Source of the DNA: Bacteroidota bacterium | GTDB taxonomy: Bacteria > Bacteroidota > Bacteroidia > Bacteroidales > Tenuifilaceae | Assembly: GCA_029560875.1 (NCBI GenBank) | Contig: JAKQKB010000168.1 | Coordinates: forward strand, 62,001 to 126,000 | Reading direction: 5' to 3' | DNA length: 64,000 bases | Shown: piece by piece, positions 52,968 to 61,901 of the stretch | Numbering within the stretch: the first letter of the stretch is position 1 | How the letters are laid out: every line of letters begins with the position of its first letter | Made by a program: the position numbers and the translations under genes | Notes under the pieces: model-generated | What the model was told of the DNA's origin: nothing | Database searches by the model: none | The model's input: the letters and a program-made list of their open reading frames with translations, nothing else

Positions 52968-54114
52968 AAAACGGGAAAACTGCTTGCGTTTCTGGGAACA
53001 ACCATTTTCCATCCTTGTACTTTATCTCTGGAAAATTTACATTCTGCATGTTCAACAGATTGTAGGTATCAGTTTTAAATTCTGTAAACAATGAGTCGTC
53101 GGCAGTGCTAAAGTATTGCTTACTAATTGGCTCATACTCTGAAACAGGTAAAACCTGATACAGCCGCTTTAAATCCCTAAAAGGGATATGAACCCAAACG
53201 GGAATATATCCAGTGTTTGTAATTTGTGTTTTGCCAACTTCATTCTTTGATAGCTGAACAAAAGTAACCACACCACCATTGCAGTACCTTTTACGCTGGT
53301 TCGACACAAAATTTCCCAACGAGTAAACAACAACCTGTCCCGTTGTGCTATCAGTATCAAAAGTGGCCTCCATACGCTGCACAACGTGAGGGTGTGAGCC
53401 AATAATGATACGAACACCCAAGCCTTTCATAAACTCGGCAAGTTTAATTTGTGTTTTGGAAGGATTCGTTTCGTATTCGTTACCCCAATGAATAAACACA
53501 ATCACCTCGTCAACTCCAAGTGCTTTTGTTTTTTCAACATCCTTACGGATTAAAGCAGTATCTATTAAATTTACAATTACAGGCAATGGAACAGGAATTC
53601 CATTTGTTCCATAGGTATAGTTCAGCAATCCCAGCCTAAAACCATTCTTATCAATAATCAAAGGGTTTATTGTTTCTCTATGAGCAGAATCCTTAAAAGT
53701 TCCAGTGTGTGGAATTCCCTTTTGTGATAACACATCTATTGTTCTAATAATACCATCTTTTCCCCTGTCCACGGAATGGTTGTTTGCAGTGACCAAAACA
53801 TCAACACCAGCACTCATCAGTCCATCAACCAAGTTATCGGGTGAACTAAATTGTGGATAGCCAGAATATGGTTCGCCGGCTAAGGTTACCTCTAGGTTTG
53901 CAATAACAATATTGGCATATGAGAAAACACCCTTCATTCTCGTAAAAACACTATCGTAACTGTAGGTTTTTGTCACCTCATCGTAAGCAGAGTTTATTTG
54001 GGGTGAATGCCCCATAACATCGCCCACAAAAATTAGATTCAAGGTTTTAGAATTCTGACCCGGACTAATTAATCCTATTAATAAAAATGAAAGAGTCAAA
54101 TAAAAAGGTTTCAT
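52942..54114 (-). CDS. CapA-family (PgsA-like) metallophosphatase-fold protein
   Basis: About 390 residues. Signal peptide MKPFYLTLSFLLIGLISPGQ, then the CapA domain: LIFVGDVMGHSPQINSAY, FSYANIVIANLEVTLAGEPY, VLVTANNHSVDRGKDGIIRT, VIVFIHWGNEYETNPS and IIIGSHPHVVQRME, which are the family's metal-binding motifs. Related proteins are linked to poly-gamma-glutamate or other polymer export and turnover; no pgs genes are adjacent. The ATG at 54114 is chosen because the signal peptide begins there and TATATTTG (54135-54142) lies just upstream. It ends inside tcdA. Confidence 0.9.
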   Translation of the reverse strand: MKPFYLTLSFLLIGLISPGQNSKTLNLIFVGDVMGHSPQINSAYDEVTKTYSYDSVFTRMKGVFSYANIVIANLEVTLAGEPYSGYPQFSSPDNLVDGLMSAGVDVLVTANNHSVDRGKDGIIRTIDVLSQKGIPHTGTFKDSAHRETINPLIIDKNGFRLGLLNYTYGTNGIPVPLPVIVNLIDTALIRKDVEKTKALGVDEVIVFIHWGNEYETNPSKTQIKLAEFMKGLGVRIIIGSHPHVVQRMEATFDTDSTTGQVVVYSLGNFVSNQRKRYCNGGVVTFVQLSKNEVGKTQITNTGYIPVWVHIPFRDLKRLYQVLPVSEYEPISKQYFSTADDSLFTEFKTDTYNLLNMQNVNFPEIKYKDGKWLFPETQAVFPFFKNPLVNP

Positions 54115-54134
54115 ATCGCTTGGAATTGATGATA

Positions 54135-54142
54135 CAAATATA
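54135..54142 (-). promoter_or_regulatory. -7 promoter element TATATTTG for the CapA gene
   Basis: An exact match on the minus strand 20 nt before the ATG; a TTTG box lies 16 nt further upstream, slightly closer than ideal. Confidence 0.45.
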
Positions 54143-54163
54143 ACGTTTTCAACCATTCCAAAT

Positions 54164-54197
54164 AAAGTAAAAAGGGTGCCCAAGTAGGGCACCCTTT
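54164..54197 (-). terminator. Intrinsic terminator of the M16 peptidase gene
   Basis: AAAGGGTGCCC (54171-54181) and GGGCACCCTTT (54187-54197) pair; on the minus strand TTTTTACTTT follows. It lies 22 nt after the M16 stop and separates it from the CapA gene. Confidence 0.8.
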
Positions 54198-54219
54198 GTT
54201 TACAAATATAACTTATCGA

Positions 54220-57042
54220 TTATTTCTGCGCTTCGGGCGACATAACAACCTCAACAATATTGCCTTGGCTGAACATTTTGTTAGCAAATTCCTTAACCTT
54301 TTCTACATTAACAGATTTAACAACATCGAGGTAAGTAGTATGCTTATCAACTCCTGTTTCATATTTCTCACGAATAACACTTGACCAGTATCTGTTTTCA
54401 CGTTGACTCTGATCGTACTGTTTAAGCATAAACTCTTTTGCTTTATTTACATCCTCTTCAAGAGGACCATTGGATTTAATCTTCTCAATCTCAGAATAGA
54501 TAATGCCAATCAGTTTATCGCGTTTTTCGGGGTCAGTGTCAAAAATTATTCTCAACACATATGACTGAGTTGGGAAATCAGTGATTGACATACCAACGCT
54601 TACACCATAAGTGCCACCCTCTTTTTCGCGTACCTCCTCCATATATCTATTTTGAAGTATTGAGTTGATGTAATTAACCAATACCATATTCTCAAAGTTA
54701 TACTTAACATCTCCGGATAATGCAATATAAACCGAAGACTTTGGTGTTTGTAATGGAATATTAAAGAAGTTAGAAACCTTACCTTTGGGAGCTCTAACAC
54801 CATTATCTTTAGCAACATCCTTGCGTTTAACCGTTGGTAAACCTCCAATATATTTTTCAACCAATGGCTTAGCCTCTTCTGCTTTCATATTACCAGTGAA
54901 AATAAATGTAAAATCAGAAGCATCAGCAAAACGATTCTTGTAAAAATCCATCACCATTTTATAGTCAACCTTTTTCAAATACTCTAAATCCTGAGGCATA
55001 ACTCTTGGATTTCGGTTAGCCATTGCAATGGTAACACTATCGCTAAATGCTTTACGTGGGTCTGCCGATGCATTAGCCATAAACGCTTTCATACGCTCCA
55101 TGTAAGTGTTAAAACTCTCAACATCCTCGCGAGGAGCAGTAAAGTACAAGTAAACAAGTTGAAGCATAGTTTCAAAATCTTTTGGCGATGCGCTACCGTT
55201 AATGCCTTCATAATCTTCGCCAATAACGGGGCGAACGCTAACAAGTTTACCAGCAAGCATTTTATCAAGATCAGTCTTAGAGAATTCGCCAACACCTGCA
55301 GTGCTAACTATTTGAGTGGCAAATGTGGCAGAAGGTAGAGTCTTATTATCGGCCAAAGAGTAACCTCCATTGCTGAATGCAGTTAAAGAAACCTCATCCT
55401 CTTTAAAATCGGTATTTTTGAAAATAACCTTTACTCCGTTACTTAAAACCATTTCGGTGGTTCCGAATAAATTATTTGCATTAACCTTAGTCACTTTACC
55501 AGGTTTTGCAACGTTTTCCACCAATGGTTTTGTAGAAACGTTATCAACGTAAGCCTCAATTTTTTCAGACTTAACCTCTTTCAATGAAGCGAGGATACCT
55601 GCCTCTGTTGGTAGTACAACGCCTTCTTTTAGAGGACCTTGAACAGTAATTACCATATTTTTATCGGTAATTAGTTTTGTAATGTAAGCATTAAGTTCGT
55701 TGATTGTTATGGTTGGCATTATGCCATTTGCAAATGCATGCTCAAACTCAATACCAGGTATGGGCTCGCTTTCAAGGAAGTTGTTTACTGCCTGCCAAAC
55801 AAATGCTTCATTCTTCTGTTTATCCTTCTCCTTTAATTGGTTATCTAGGTTACGGAGATAATCCGCTTTTGCTCTATCAAGTTCCGATGCAGTAAATCCA
55901 AACTGCTTAACACGCTCAGCTTCACGAACAAGACCTTTGAAGCCATCAAGCATGCCTTCATTTTTTAAAGCAGCATAGAAAATTAAGGCACTCTTTGTAC
56001 GAACCATATTACTCATGCCCGAAGCAGCAAAAACAAATGGAGGGTTTGGTTTTTGTGTAATCTCTGTTAAACGGGCAGAAATCATTGTTGAAATTAAATC
56101 TCTAATTATTTCTGCTCTTAAATAGCCAATATTTTTTTGGTCATTAGGGGTGGCATCGTGCTTGTAGTAAATGTTAAGAATGGTATTGCGAGCCTCTGGA
56201 TCCGAAGCAATACCTACTAAAGGTTCATCATTATCTGGTAGTTGATAGAACTCACGAGTTGCAGGATTAACTGGTTTTTTAATATCTGCAAATAGTTTTT
56301 TTACTTTCTGCTCAATCTGATCAACATCAATATCACCAACAATTATTATCGATTGTAAGTCTGGACGATACCATTTTGCATAGTAGTCCTTAATTTCCTG
56401 ATGTTTAAAGTTATTAATTACATTGATATCTCCAATAACATCACGAATAGCATACTTAGAACCTTTATAAGTAATAGGACTTAATTGATTTCTCATTCTG
56501 AATTCAGGGCTTCGTCTAGTTCTCCATTCTTCTCGAATAACACCTCTTTCATTATCAATTTCCTGAGGATCAAGAGTAATAAAGTTTGACCAATCGTGTA
56601 ACACTAACAATGCGCTATCTAAAATCCCTTCTCTAATAGTTGGTACATCAGATAAATTGTAGACTGTTTCATCTTGTGATGTGAATGCATTGATGTTATA
56701 TCCAAACTTAACACCTACAGTTTCGAAATAGTTGATAATACCTTTTCCTGGAAAGTTTTTAGTGCCATTGAAAGCCATGTGCTCAAGAAAATGAGCCAAA
56801 CCGTTTTGGCTATCTTCTTCCAAAATAGCACCAACATTTTGTGCTATGTAGAACTCTGCTCGTTGTTTTGGTTCAGCATTCTTACGAATGTAGTAGGTTA
56901 ACCCATTGTCGAGTTTACCATAACGGAAGTTTTGATCCATGGGAACAGGCATATTCCAGTTTATTTGCCCCTGTCCCATTGCACTAAGACCCATCAAACA
57001 GGCCAATAGAGCGGATGAAAATAGTTTAATGCTCTTAATCAT
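54220..57042 (-). CDS. Insulinase (M16) family zinc peptidase, double-domain
   Basis: A 940-residue exported M16 metallopeptidase. Signal peptide KSIKLFSSALLACLMGLSAM, then the active site HFLEHMAFNGTKNFP (H-x-x-E-H, inverted zinc motif) with the downstream Glu in the NERGVIREEWR segment. A second M16 unit (about 520-940) lacks the zinc motif and closes the chamber, as in pitrilysin-type proteins. It probably degrades peptides in the periplasm or is lipid-associated; no partner gene is adjacent. The length fits the full two-unit form. Confidence 0.94.
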   Translation of the reverse strand: MIKSIKLFSSALLACLMGLSAMGQGQINWNMPVPMDQNFRYGKLDNGLTYYIRKNAEPKQRAEFYIAQNVGAILEEDSQNGLAHFLEHMAFNGTKNFPGKGIINYFETVGVKFGYNINAFTSQDETVYNLSDVPTIREGILDSALLVLHDWSNFITLDPQEIDNERGVIREEWRTRRSPEFRMRNQLSPITYKGSKYAIRDVIGDINVINNFKHQEIKDYYAKWYRPDLQSIIIVGDIDVDQIEQKVKKLFADIKKPVNPATREFYQLPDNDEPLVGIASDPEARNTILNIYYKHDATPNDQKNIGYLRAEIIRDLISTMISARLTEITQKPNPPFVFAASGMSNMVRTKSALIFYAALKNEGMLDGFKGLVREAERVKQFGFTASELDRAKADYLRNLDNQLKEKDKQKNEAFVWQAVNNFLESEPIPGIEFEHAFANGIMPTITINELNAYITKLITDKNMVITVQGPLKEGVVLPTEAGILASLKEVKSEKIEAYVDNVSTKPLVENVAKPGKVTKVNANNLFGTTEMVLSNGVKVIFKNTDFKEDEVSLTAFSNGGYSLADNKTLPSATFATQIVSTAGVGEFSKTDLDKMLAGKLVSVRPVIGEDYEGINGSASPKDFETMLQLVYLYFTAPREDVESFNTYMERMKAFMANASADPRKAFSDSVTIAMANRNPRVMPQDLEYLKKVDYKMVMDFYKNRFADASDFTFIFTGNMKAEEAKPLVEKYIGGLPTVKRKDVAKDNGVRAPKGKVSNFFNIPLQTPKSSVYIALSGDVKYNFENMVLVNYINSILQNRYMEEVREKEGGTYGVSVGMSITDFPTQSYVLRIIFDTDPEKRDKLIGIIYSEIEKIKSNGPLEEDVNKAKEFMLKQYDQSQRENRYWSSVIREKYETGVDKHTTYLDVVKSVNVEKVKEFANKMFSQGNIVEVVMSPEAQK

Positions 57043-57231
57043 TTAAGTTAAATGTTTAGTGAAACAATAGAATTTTAAATCAAAAGTAACATTTAGATTT
57101 AAAAGTGAAATTAGTAGAAAAAATTTTAACACTTTTTGTAACCTTTTTGATAAACGTTTTAAATAATGGTTTATTTTGACATAAAAATAATTTTTGGGAG
57201 GGAAAAACAACAATCCATACAAATACAAACT

Positions 57232-58408
57232 ATGGCTAAAAATTTTATCACCAAAACAATAATTCTTGTATCATTCGTAAGCCTATTTACAGATATTGCC
57301 AGCGAAATGCTTTACCCTGTAATGCCTGTTTTCCTAAAATCAATTGGATTCTCCGTATTACTTATTGGTATCCTAGAAGGAGTGGCCGAGGCAACTGCCG
57401 GATTGAGCAAAGGTTACTTTGGGCACTTATCGGATAATTTAGGAAAAAGAGTCCTTTTTGTTCGGTGGGGATACCTTATTAAGTGCTATTTCGAAGCCTA
57501 TGTTGGCTGTATTTACTTTCCCTATATGGATTTTCAGTGCACGAACTATCGATAGGTTAGGTAAAGGTATACGAAACAGCGCCCGAGATGCTCTGTTAAG
57601 CGATGAATCAACGCCACAAATCAAAGGAAAAGTGTTTGGTTTTCATAGGGGAATGGATACTTTAGGAGCAGCTATTGGTCCTGTAGTTGCGTTAATTTAC
57701 CTTTACTTCTATCCTGAGAACTATAAATGGCTTTTCGTCATAGCTTTTGCTCCGGGTTTAATTGCCGTTGCCCTTACGCTATTTTTAAAAGAAAAAAGAA
57801 TAGTAACAAATCCGAAGGAAAAGAACATCGGTTTTTTCAGTTTTTTTCAGTACTGGAATCAATCACCCAAAAACTACAAAATGCTAGTTATTGGTTTGGT
57901 TTCATTTACACTATTCAACAGTTCAGATGCTTTCCTACTTTTAATGGTGAAAGAACAAGGGTACTCCGATACGCAAATGATTTCACTTTACATCTTTTAC
58001 AATCTGGCATATGCAATATTAGCTTTCCCAATGGGGCATCTAGCCGATAAAATTGGAATGAAAAAGGTTCTAATCTTTGGTATTACAATTTTCGGAATTG
58101 TTTACTTGCTTTTTGGCTTATCAAGCAAATTAACAATCCTTGCAATGCTCTTTGGATTATATGCACTTTACGCTGCCTCAACAGAAGGAATATCGAGGGC
58201 CTGGATATCAAACTTGGCAAGCAAGGAAAAAACAGCCACGGCAATTGGACTTTTCAACACTTTGCAAAGTATAGCAACTCTAGTTGCAAGTTCTCTTGCA
58301 GGATTAATTTGGTTTAAATTTGGAGCAACACCAGTTTTTATTATATCTGGGACTGTTGCCTTAGGTGTTGCGCTTTACCTTACTGTCTTTATAAAAGAAT
58401 ATAAGTAA
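57232..58408 (+). pseudogene. MFS transporter gene with a +1 frameshift
   Basis: Two overlapping frames encode one 12-helix major-facilitator protein. Frame one (ATG 57232) gives SFVSLFTDIASEMLYPVMPV and GHLSDNLGKRVLFVRWGY, then goes astray. The next frame continues LLSAISKPMLAVFTFPIWIF, RTIDRLGKGIRNSARDALLS and the rest to FIKEYK. Removing one C from the CC at 57474-57475 restores RWGYLLSAISKP, exactly as the family expects. So it is either a real inactivating insertion or a sequencing error. Relatives (MJ1317-like MFS) are multidrug or small-molecule exporters. Confidence 0.85.
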
Positions 58409-58410
58409 CC

Positions 58411-58875
58411 TTATCTTAAACGTTCCAACGAACGAACCAATGCCTCGTCTTTGGCTATTGAACGTAATGCAAGGAAGGAAAGTATTGCCGACACAATTGG
58501 GAATACGAAGATAATACTATACGAAGGATTTGCAGGAAGCAATTTACTAACTGTAATAACATAGTAGTAAAGTAAACCTTGCATTCCAACCAATAAAATT
58601 GTATTAATTATACAAAGTCTTATCTGAATCATTCTACGCTTATACATGAAAATTGTAATCATATCTATGCCAAATACAACAATCGATAGTATCAATAACG
58701 GCCAAGTGTTATAAACATTCTCGGCATTAATAGTCTCAGACGACAATCCGGATACATTAAAAAGGTACTTCGCCATTTGTGGTTCTACAACAAAGGTTGA
58801 AAAGGGCACAAAAAAGAAAAATGCAAGTAGAAAAGCCACTACCAAGAGGTAAATTGTTTGTATTCGTTGTATCAT
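58411..58875 (-). CDS. DUF4293 family membrane protein
   Basis: About 154 residues with four membrane segments (TIYLLVVAFLLAFFFFVPFS, LLILSIVVFGIDMITIFMY, LCIINTILLVGMQGLLYYY and IFVFPIVSAILSFLAL) and the family start MIQRIQTIY. It ends with KDEALVRSLERLR, the typical charged tail of DUF4293, a family almost limited to Bacteroidota. Function unknown. The ATG at 58875 is chosen over an upstream start because the family begins MIQRIQ and TACTTTTG (58900-58907) lies just before it. Convergent with the MFS gene, 2 nt apart. Confidence 0.88.
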   Translation of the reverse strand: MIQRIQTIYLLVVAFLLAFFFFVPFSTFVVEPQMAKYLFNVSGLSSETINAENVYNTWPLLILSIVVFGIDMITIFMYKRRMIQIRLCIINTILLVGMQGLLYYYVITVSKLLPANPSYSIIFVFPIVSAILSFLALRSIAKDEALVRSLERLR

Positions 58876-58899
58876 AAATTCTGAATTGATTGTGTATTG

Positions 58900-58907
58900 C
58901 AAAAGTA
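58900..58907 (-). promoter_or_regulatory. -7 promoter element TACTTTTG for the DUF4293 gene
   Basis: An exact match on the minus strand 24 nt before the ATG; it also excludes the longer open frame starting at 58920. Confidence 0.4.
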
Positions 58908-59127
58908 ACCATTTTGTCATAACTCATAAATATGTTTAAGCTAAAACATTTTAAAGTTTAGTCAGCATCGCCGCAATTCAATGTAGAAAAATATTCTAAA
59001 TAGTTAATCTGGAAAAAAACTCTCACTACTGAACTATTAAAAATACAGGTAGAAAAGTAAATTAAACCAAAACAACAATGGGATTCACAGATATGTTAAT
59101 CCAACCAATCTTTCATTTAAAAATTAG

Positions 59128-59135
59128 TATCTTTG
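59128..59135 (+). promoter_or_regulatory. -7 promoter element TATCTTTG for the phosphorylase operon
   Basis: An exact TAnnTTTG match 18 nt before the ATG of the nucleoside phosphorylase. No clear -33 box. Confidence 0.4.
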
Positions 59136-59153
59136 TAGTTTAATCAAATAGAT

Positions 59154-60029
59154 ATGAGAGTAATTGAATCATCGGAATTGATACTAAACCCAGATGGTAG
59201 TATCTTCCATTTACATTTAAAACCGGAACAACTAGCCGATACAGTAATATTAGTTGGCGACCCTGGTAGAGTTGAAACTGTTTCTGCATACTTCGATAAA
59301 ATTGAGCATACAGTATCGAATCGCGAATTTAAAACATGCACTGGATACTATAAGGGCAAAAGAATTAGCGCTGTATCCACTGGTATTGGTACCGACAATA
59401 TTGATATTGTTGTTAATGAACTTGATGCTTTAGTAAACATTGACCTGAATACCAGAACGGTTAAAGATACCCATAAGAAGTTAACTTTAGTTAGACTTGG
59501 AACATCAGGAGCACTTCAACCTGAGATTGATTTGGGTAGTTACGTAATGACTGAGGTTAGCATTGGTTTCGACGGCTTGCTTAACTTTTATGCAAACAGG
59601 AATGAGGTTAGCGAGTTGGAAATGGAACAAGCGTTCCTTAAGCATACCAACTGGAATCCTCTTTGCGCTAAACCTTACTTCAACTACTCTTCATCGAAAT
59701 TAGTTGAACTATTTGCTGATTTCACAATTAGAGGAATTACCATTTCTGCTCCAGGATTTTATGGGCCTCAAGGTCGAGTACTTCGTCTTCCCCTCGCAGA
59801 TCCAAAACTAAACGACAAGATTGTTGATTTTGAGTACAAAGGAAGAAAAATCACTAATTTTGAGATGGAAAGTTCTGCAATTAACGGTCTTTCACGTCTT
59901 CTTGGACACGATTCGTTAACAATTTGTGCTATTATTGCAAATCGAGTTATAAAGGATGCTACAAAGGATTATCGCCCTGCAATTAGCCGATTAATCCAAC
60001 AAACACTTGACAAACTTGCAACAATATAA
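59154..60029 (+). CDS. Nucleoside phosphorylase (uridine/purine type, PNP/UDP family)
   Basis: A 291-residue enzyme that splits nucleosides with phosphate to base plus ribose 1-phosphate. Phosphate-binding VILVGDPGRVETVS, SNREFKTCTGYYKGKRISAV with STGIGTDNIDIVVNELDALV, and VRLGTSGALQPEIDLGSYVM are typical of the PNP/UDP family; NFEMESSAINGLSRLLGH holds the ribose-contacting Met-Glu. Which base is used cannot be decided here. The transglutaminase-like gene begins 12 nt after the stop, so they are probably co-transcribed. Confidence 0.9.
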   Translation: MRVIESSELILNPDGSIFHLHLKPEQLADTVILVGDPGRVETVSAYFDKIEHTVSNREFKTCTGYYKGKRISAVSTGIGTDNIDIVVNELDALVNIDLNTRTVKDTHKKLTLVRLGTSGALQPEIDLGSYVMTEVSIGFDGLLNFYANRNEVSELEMEQAFLKHTNWNPLCAKPYFNYSSSKLVELFADFTIRGITISAPGFYGPQGRVLRLPLADPKLNDKIVDFEYKGRKITNFEMESSAINGLSRLLGHDSLTICAIIANRVIKDATKDYRPAISRLIQQTLDKLATI

Positions 60030-60041
60030 TTAATTAATGAG

Positions 60042-60911
60042 TTGATAAATAACGATTTACACTCACTCATTGCCCTGCTTGACGATCCAGACTCCGAAGT
60101 TTTCAAAGTCGTTTCGGAAAAAATCGTTACGCAGGGCATTGGTGTTGTGCCCCAACTTGAAAAAGCTTGGGAATTTTCGCACAATGAGATAGTCCAAAAT
60201 CGTTTAGAAAACCTTATTCAAACTATTCAGTATAACAGCACGGAGGAATCCCTTATAACTTGGGTTAATTCCGAAACCCAGAACCTGCTAGAAGGCGCAT
60301 ACCTAATTGCTCGTTTTCAGTATCCTGAACTTACCCTAAGTTCAATTGAAAAGGAAATTGAAAAATTAAGGAAAGATGCTTGGCTAGAAATCAACGACAA
60401 TTTAACAGCCCTTGAAAAGGTAAAGATTATCAACCATATTCTATTCGATATCCACAACTATGGACCTAACGTAACAAATTTCTTTTCACCCAACAATCAA
60501 TACATCAACTCCTTAGTTGAAACAAAAAAGGGAGGTCCAATTCTCTTATCAATTTTTTATGCTGTTATAGCTCAAAAACTTGGCTTACCCATTCACTGCG
60601 TTAATCTTCCTAAAAATTTTGTATTAGCATACAAGGATAGATTCCACTCCTTATCTGAATCGGGCGAAGAAAAGGATAGTATGCTATTCTATATCAACCC
60701 ATTCAATAGAGGATCCGTATTTGGGCATAAGGAGATTGATGTTTTTTTGCAACAACAAAAAATGCAATCTAAACCCGAATACTATCTTCCATGCTCCAAC
60801 GAAACTGCTATTGCACAACTACTGTTTAACCTTGTTTATGCCTACGAAAAACAGGCAAATTTCAAGAAAGCGGAGGATCTTAAGAGGCTTTTAAAAATAG
60901 TGGAAGGATAA
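60042..60911 (+). CDS. SirB1-type transglutaminase-like protein
   Basis: A 289-residue cytoplasmic protein. The central part has AYLIARFQYPELTLSSIEKE, a helix-loop with FFSPNNQYINSLVETKKGGP and ILLSIFYAVIAQKLGLPIHC then VNLPKNFVLAY, matching the SirB1/DUF transglutaminase-like domain. The family's Cys is not at the usual G-x-C-x-S place, since KKGGPILLS replaces it, so enzymatic activity is doubtful. The C-terminal helices (LLFNLVYAYEKQANFKKAED) resemble a TPR. The start is TTG (the nearby ATG is out of frame and stops at once). It ends 1 nt from a convergent gene. Confidence 0.85.
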   Translation: MINNDLHSLIALLDDPDSEVFKVVSEKIVTQGIGVVPQLEKAWEFSHNEIVQNRLENLIQTIQYNSTEESLITWVNSETQNLLEGAYLIARFQYPELTLSSIEKEIEKLRKDAWLEINDNLTALEKVKIINHILFDIHNYGPNVTNFFSPNNQYINSLVETKKGGPILLSIFYAVIAQKLGLPIHCVNLPKNFVLAYKDRFHSLSESGEEKDSMLFYINPFNRGSVFGHKEIDVFLQQQKMQSKPEYYLPCSNETAIAQLLFNLVYAYEKQANFKKAEDLKRLLKIVEG

Positions 60912-60912
60912 G

Positions 60913-61143
60913 TTAATCGTTCCCAAAATCAATTTTAAACTGCATCATTCGAACAGAATGCTTCTTCATTTCTTGGTTTACTATATTTTCAACATCAGAC
61001 TTGCATCGGCCACAACCAGTTGTTGCCAATGTAATTGTTCTAACATCAGAGAAACTGTTTGCACCTTTCTTCCGAATAGAACTCAAAATTTCACTTTTGG
61101 AAACACACTTACAATTGCAGATAAACTTTGATAACTCCGACAT
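60913..61143 (-). CDS. [2Fe-2S] BFD-like small protein
   Basis: A 76-residue protein with the pattern C-N-C-K-C in FICNCKCVSKSEI near residues 9-13 and C-G-R-C in ATTGCGRCKSDVENIV near 44-47, as in the BFD/NifU-type [2Fe-2S]-binding domain. The fold carries a 2Fe-2S cluster between two helix-turn units. In E. coli Bfd helps release iron from bacterioferritin; no bfr gene is nearby, so the partner is unknown. It is convergent with the preceding gene (1 nt gap). Confidence 0.85.
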   Translation of the reverse strand: MSELSKFICNCKCVSKSEILSSIRKKGANSFSDVRTITLATTGCGRCKSDVENIVNQEMKKHSVRMMQFKIDFGND

Positions 61144-61190
61144 AAATACTTAATTTGGATTTGCAAATATACCAATCGAACGGCTAAACA

Positions 61191-61222
61191 TTTTGTAATT
61201 CAAGATAAAAAATCTACCTTTG
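61191..61222 (+). promoter_or_regulatory. Promoter of the rpsF-rpsR-rplI operon
   Basis: TTTTG (61191-61195), a 19-nt spacer and TACCTTTG (61215-61222): both boxes and the distance agree with the Bacteroidota consensus. The rpsF ATG is 29 nt downstream. Confidence 0.7.
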
Positions 61223-61251
61223 CACGCTAATTTTAACTAAATAATTATACT

Positions 61252-61605
61252 ATGTTAAATCATTACGAAACCGTTTTCATTGCTACTCCCGTTTTGTCTG
61301 AGGCCCAGATGAAGGAAGCGGTTGTAAAATTCAGGGGTTTCATCACCGAGAATGGTGGCGAAATCGTACATGAAGAAAATTGGGGTTTAAGAAAGTTGGC
61401 CTACCCCATACAAAAGAAAACCACTGGCTTTTACCATTTAATGGAGTTTAAAGCTGCTGGCGAGTTGGTTGATAAACTTGAAACTCAGTACCGCCGCGAT
61501 GAGCGTATTATCCGTTTCTTAACCGTTAGATTGGACAAGTACGCTGTTGAGTATGCTAATAAAAAGCGTAGCAACAAAGTGGAAACTAAAAAAATGGAGG
61601 ACTAA
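61252..61605 (+). CDS. rpsF: RpsF, 30S ribosomal protein S6
   Basis: A 117-residue protein that pairs with S18 on the small-subunit platform. Family marks: [60 protein letters not shown] and [18 protein letters not shown]. The first gene of the rpsF-rpsR-rplI operon. It has no SD, while the two genes after it have strong ones; the rpsR SD lies inside its last codons. Confidence 0.97.
   Translation: MLNHYETVFIATPVLSEAQMKEAVVKFRGFITENGGEIVHEENWGLRKLAYPIQKKTTGFYHLMEFKAAGELVDKLETQYRRDERIIRFLTVRLDKYAVEYANKKRSNKVETKKMED
61596..61600 (+). promoter_or_regulatory. Shine-Dalgarno GGAGG for rpsR
   Basis: GGAGG is 8 nt before the rpsR ATG and is formed by the last codons of rpsF (M-E-D, ATG GAG GAC). 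A strong SD within an otherwise SD-poor genome. Confidence 0.65.
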
Positions 61606-61608
61606 GTC

Positions 61609-61878
61609 ATGAGTACAAATCAATCAGAAATCAGATATCTCACTCCCCCCACTGTTGAGATCAAAAAGAAAAAGTACTGCCGTTTCAAGAAAAACAAGAT
61701 TAAGTACATCGATTACAAAGATCCTGAGTTCTTGAAAAAGTTCCTAAACGAACAAGGTAAAATTCTTCCTCGTCGTATAACTGGAACATCGTTAAAGTAC
61801 CAGAGGAAGGTCGCTACAGCAGTTAAAAGGGCTCGTCATATTGCCATACTGCCATTTGTAACCGATCTATTGAAATAA
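61609..61878 (+). CDS. rpsR: RpsR, 30S ribosomal protein S18
   Basis: An 89-residue basic protein. It binds S6 on the platform near the 3' end of 16S rRNA. Marks: [39 protein letters not shown] and [20 protein letters not shown] are diagnostic for bS18. It starts 3 nt after rpsF with an ideal SD. In Flavobacterium the SD-binding end of 16S rRNA is covered by bS21, bS18 and bS6, so SD-dependent translation of this gene is of interest. Confidence 0.97.
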   Translation: MSTNQSEIRYLTPPTVEIKKKKYCRFKKNKIKYIDYKDPEFLKKFLNEQGKILPRRITGTSLKYQRKVATAVKRARHIAILPFVTDLLK

Positions 61879-61886
61879 TTTTAAGG

Positions 61887-61893
61887 TAGGAGG
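61887..61893 (+). promoter_or_regulatory. Shine-Dalgarno TAGGAGG for rplI
   Basis: TAGGAGG lies 8 nt before the rplI ATG, in the 23-nt gap after rpsR. Strong match to the anti-SD. Confidence 0.65.
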
Positions 61894-61901
61894 AAAATCA
61901 G

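Noticed and set aside
52251-54114. tcdA next to CapA as a polymer-modification locus
   Set aside because: The genes are convergent with separate functions; no pgs or capsule genes are near.
59077-59142. 21-codon frame starting ATGGGATTC before the phosphorylase
   Set aside because: It runs through the promoter element TATCTTTG and has no coding-like features.
61222-61251. S6:S18 leader motif before rpsF
   Set aside because: The leader is only about 30 nt and A/T-rich; the C-C-G-containing hairpin of the known motif is not seen.
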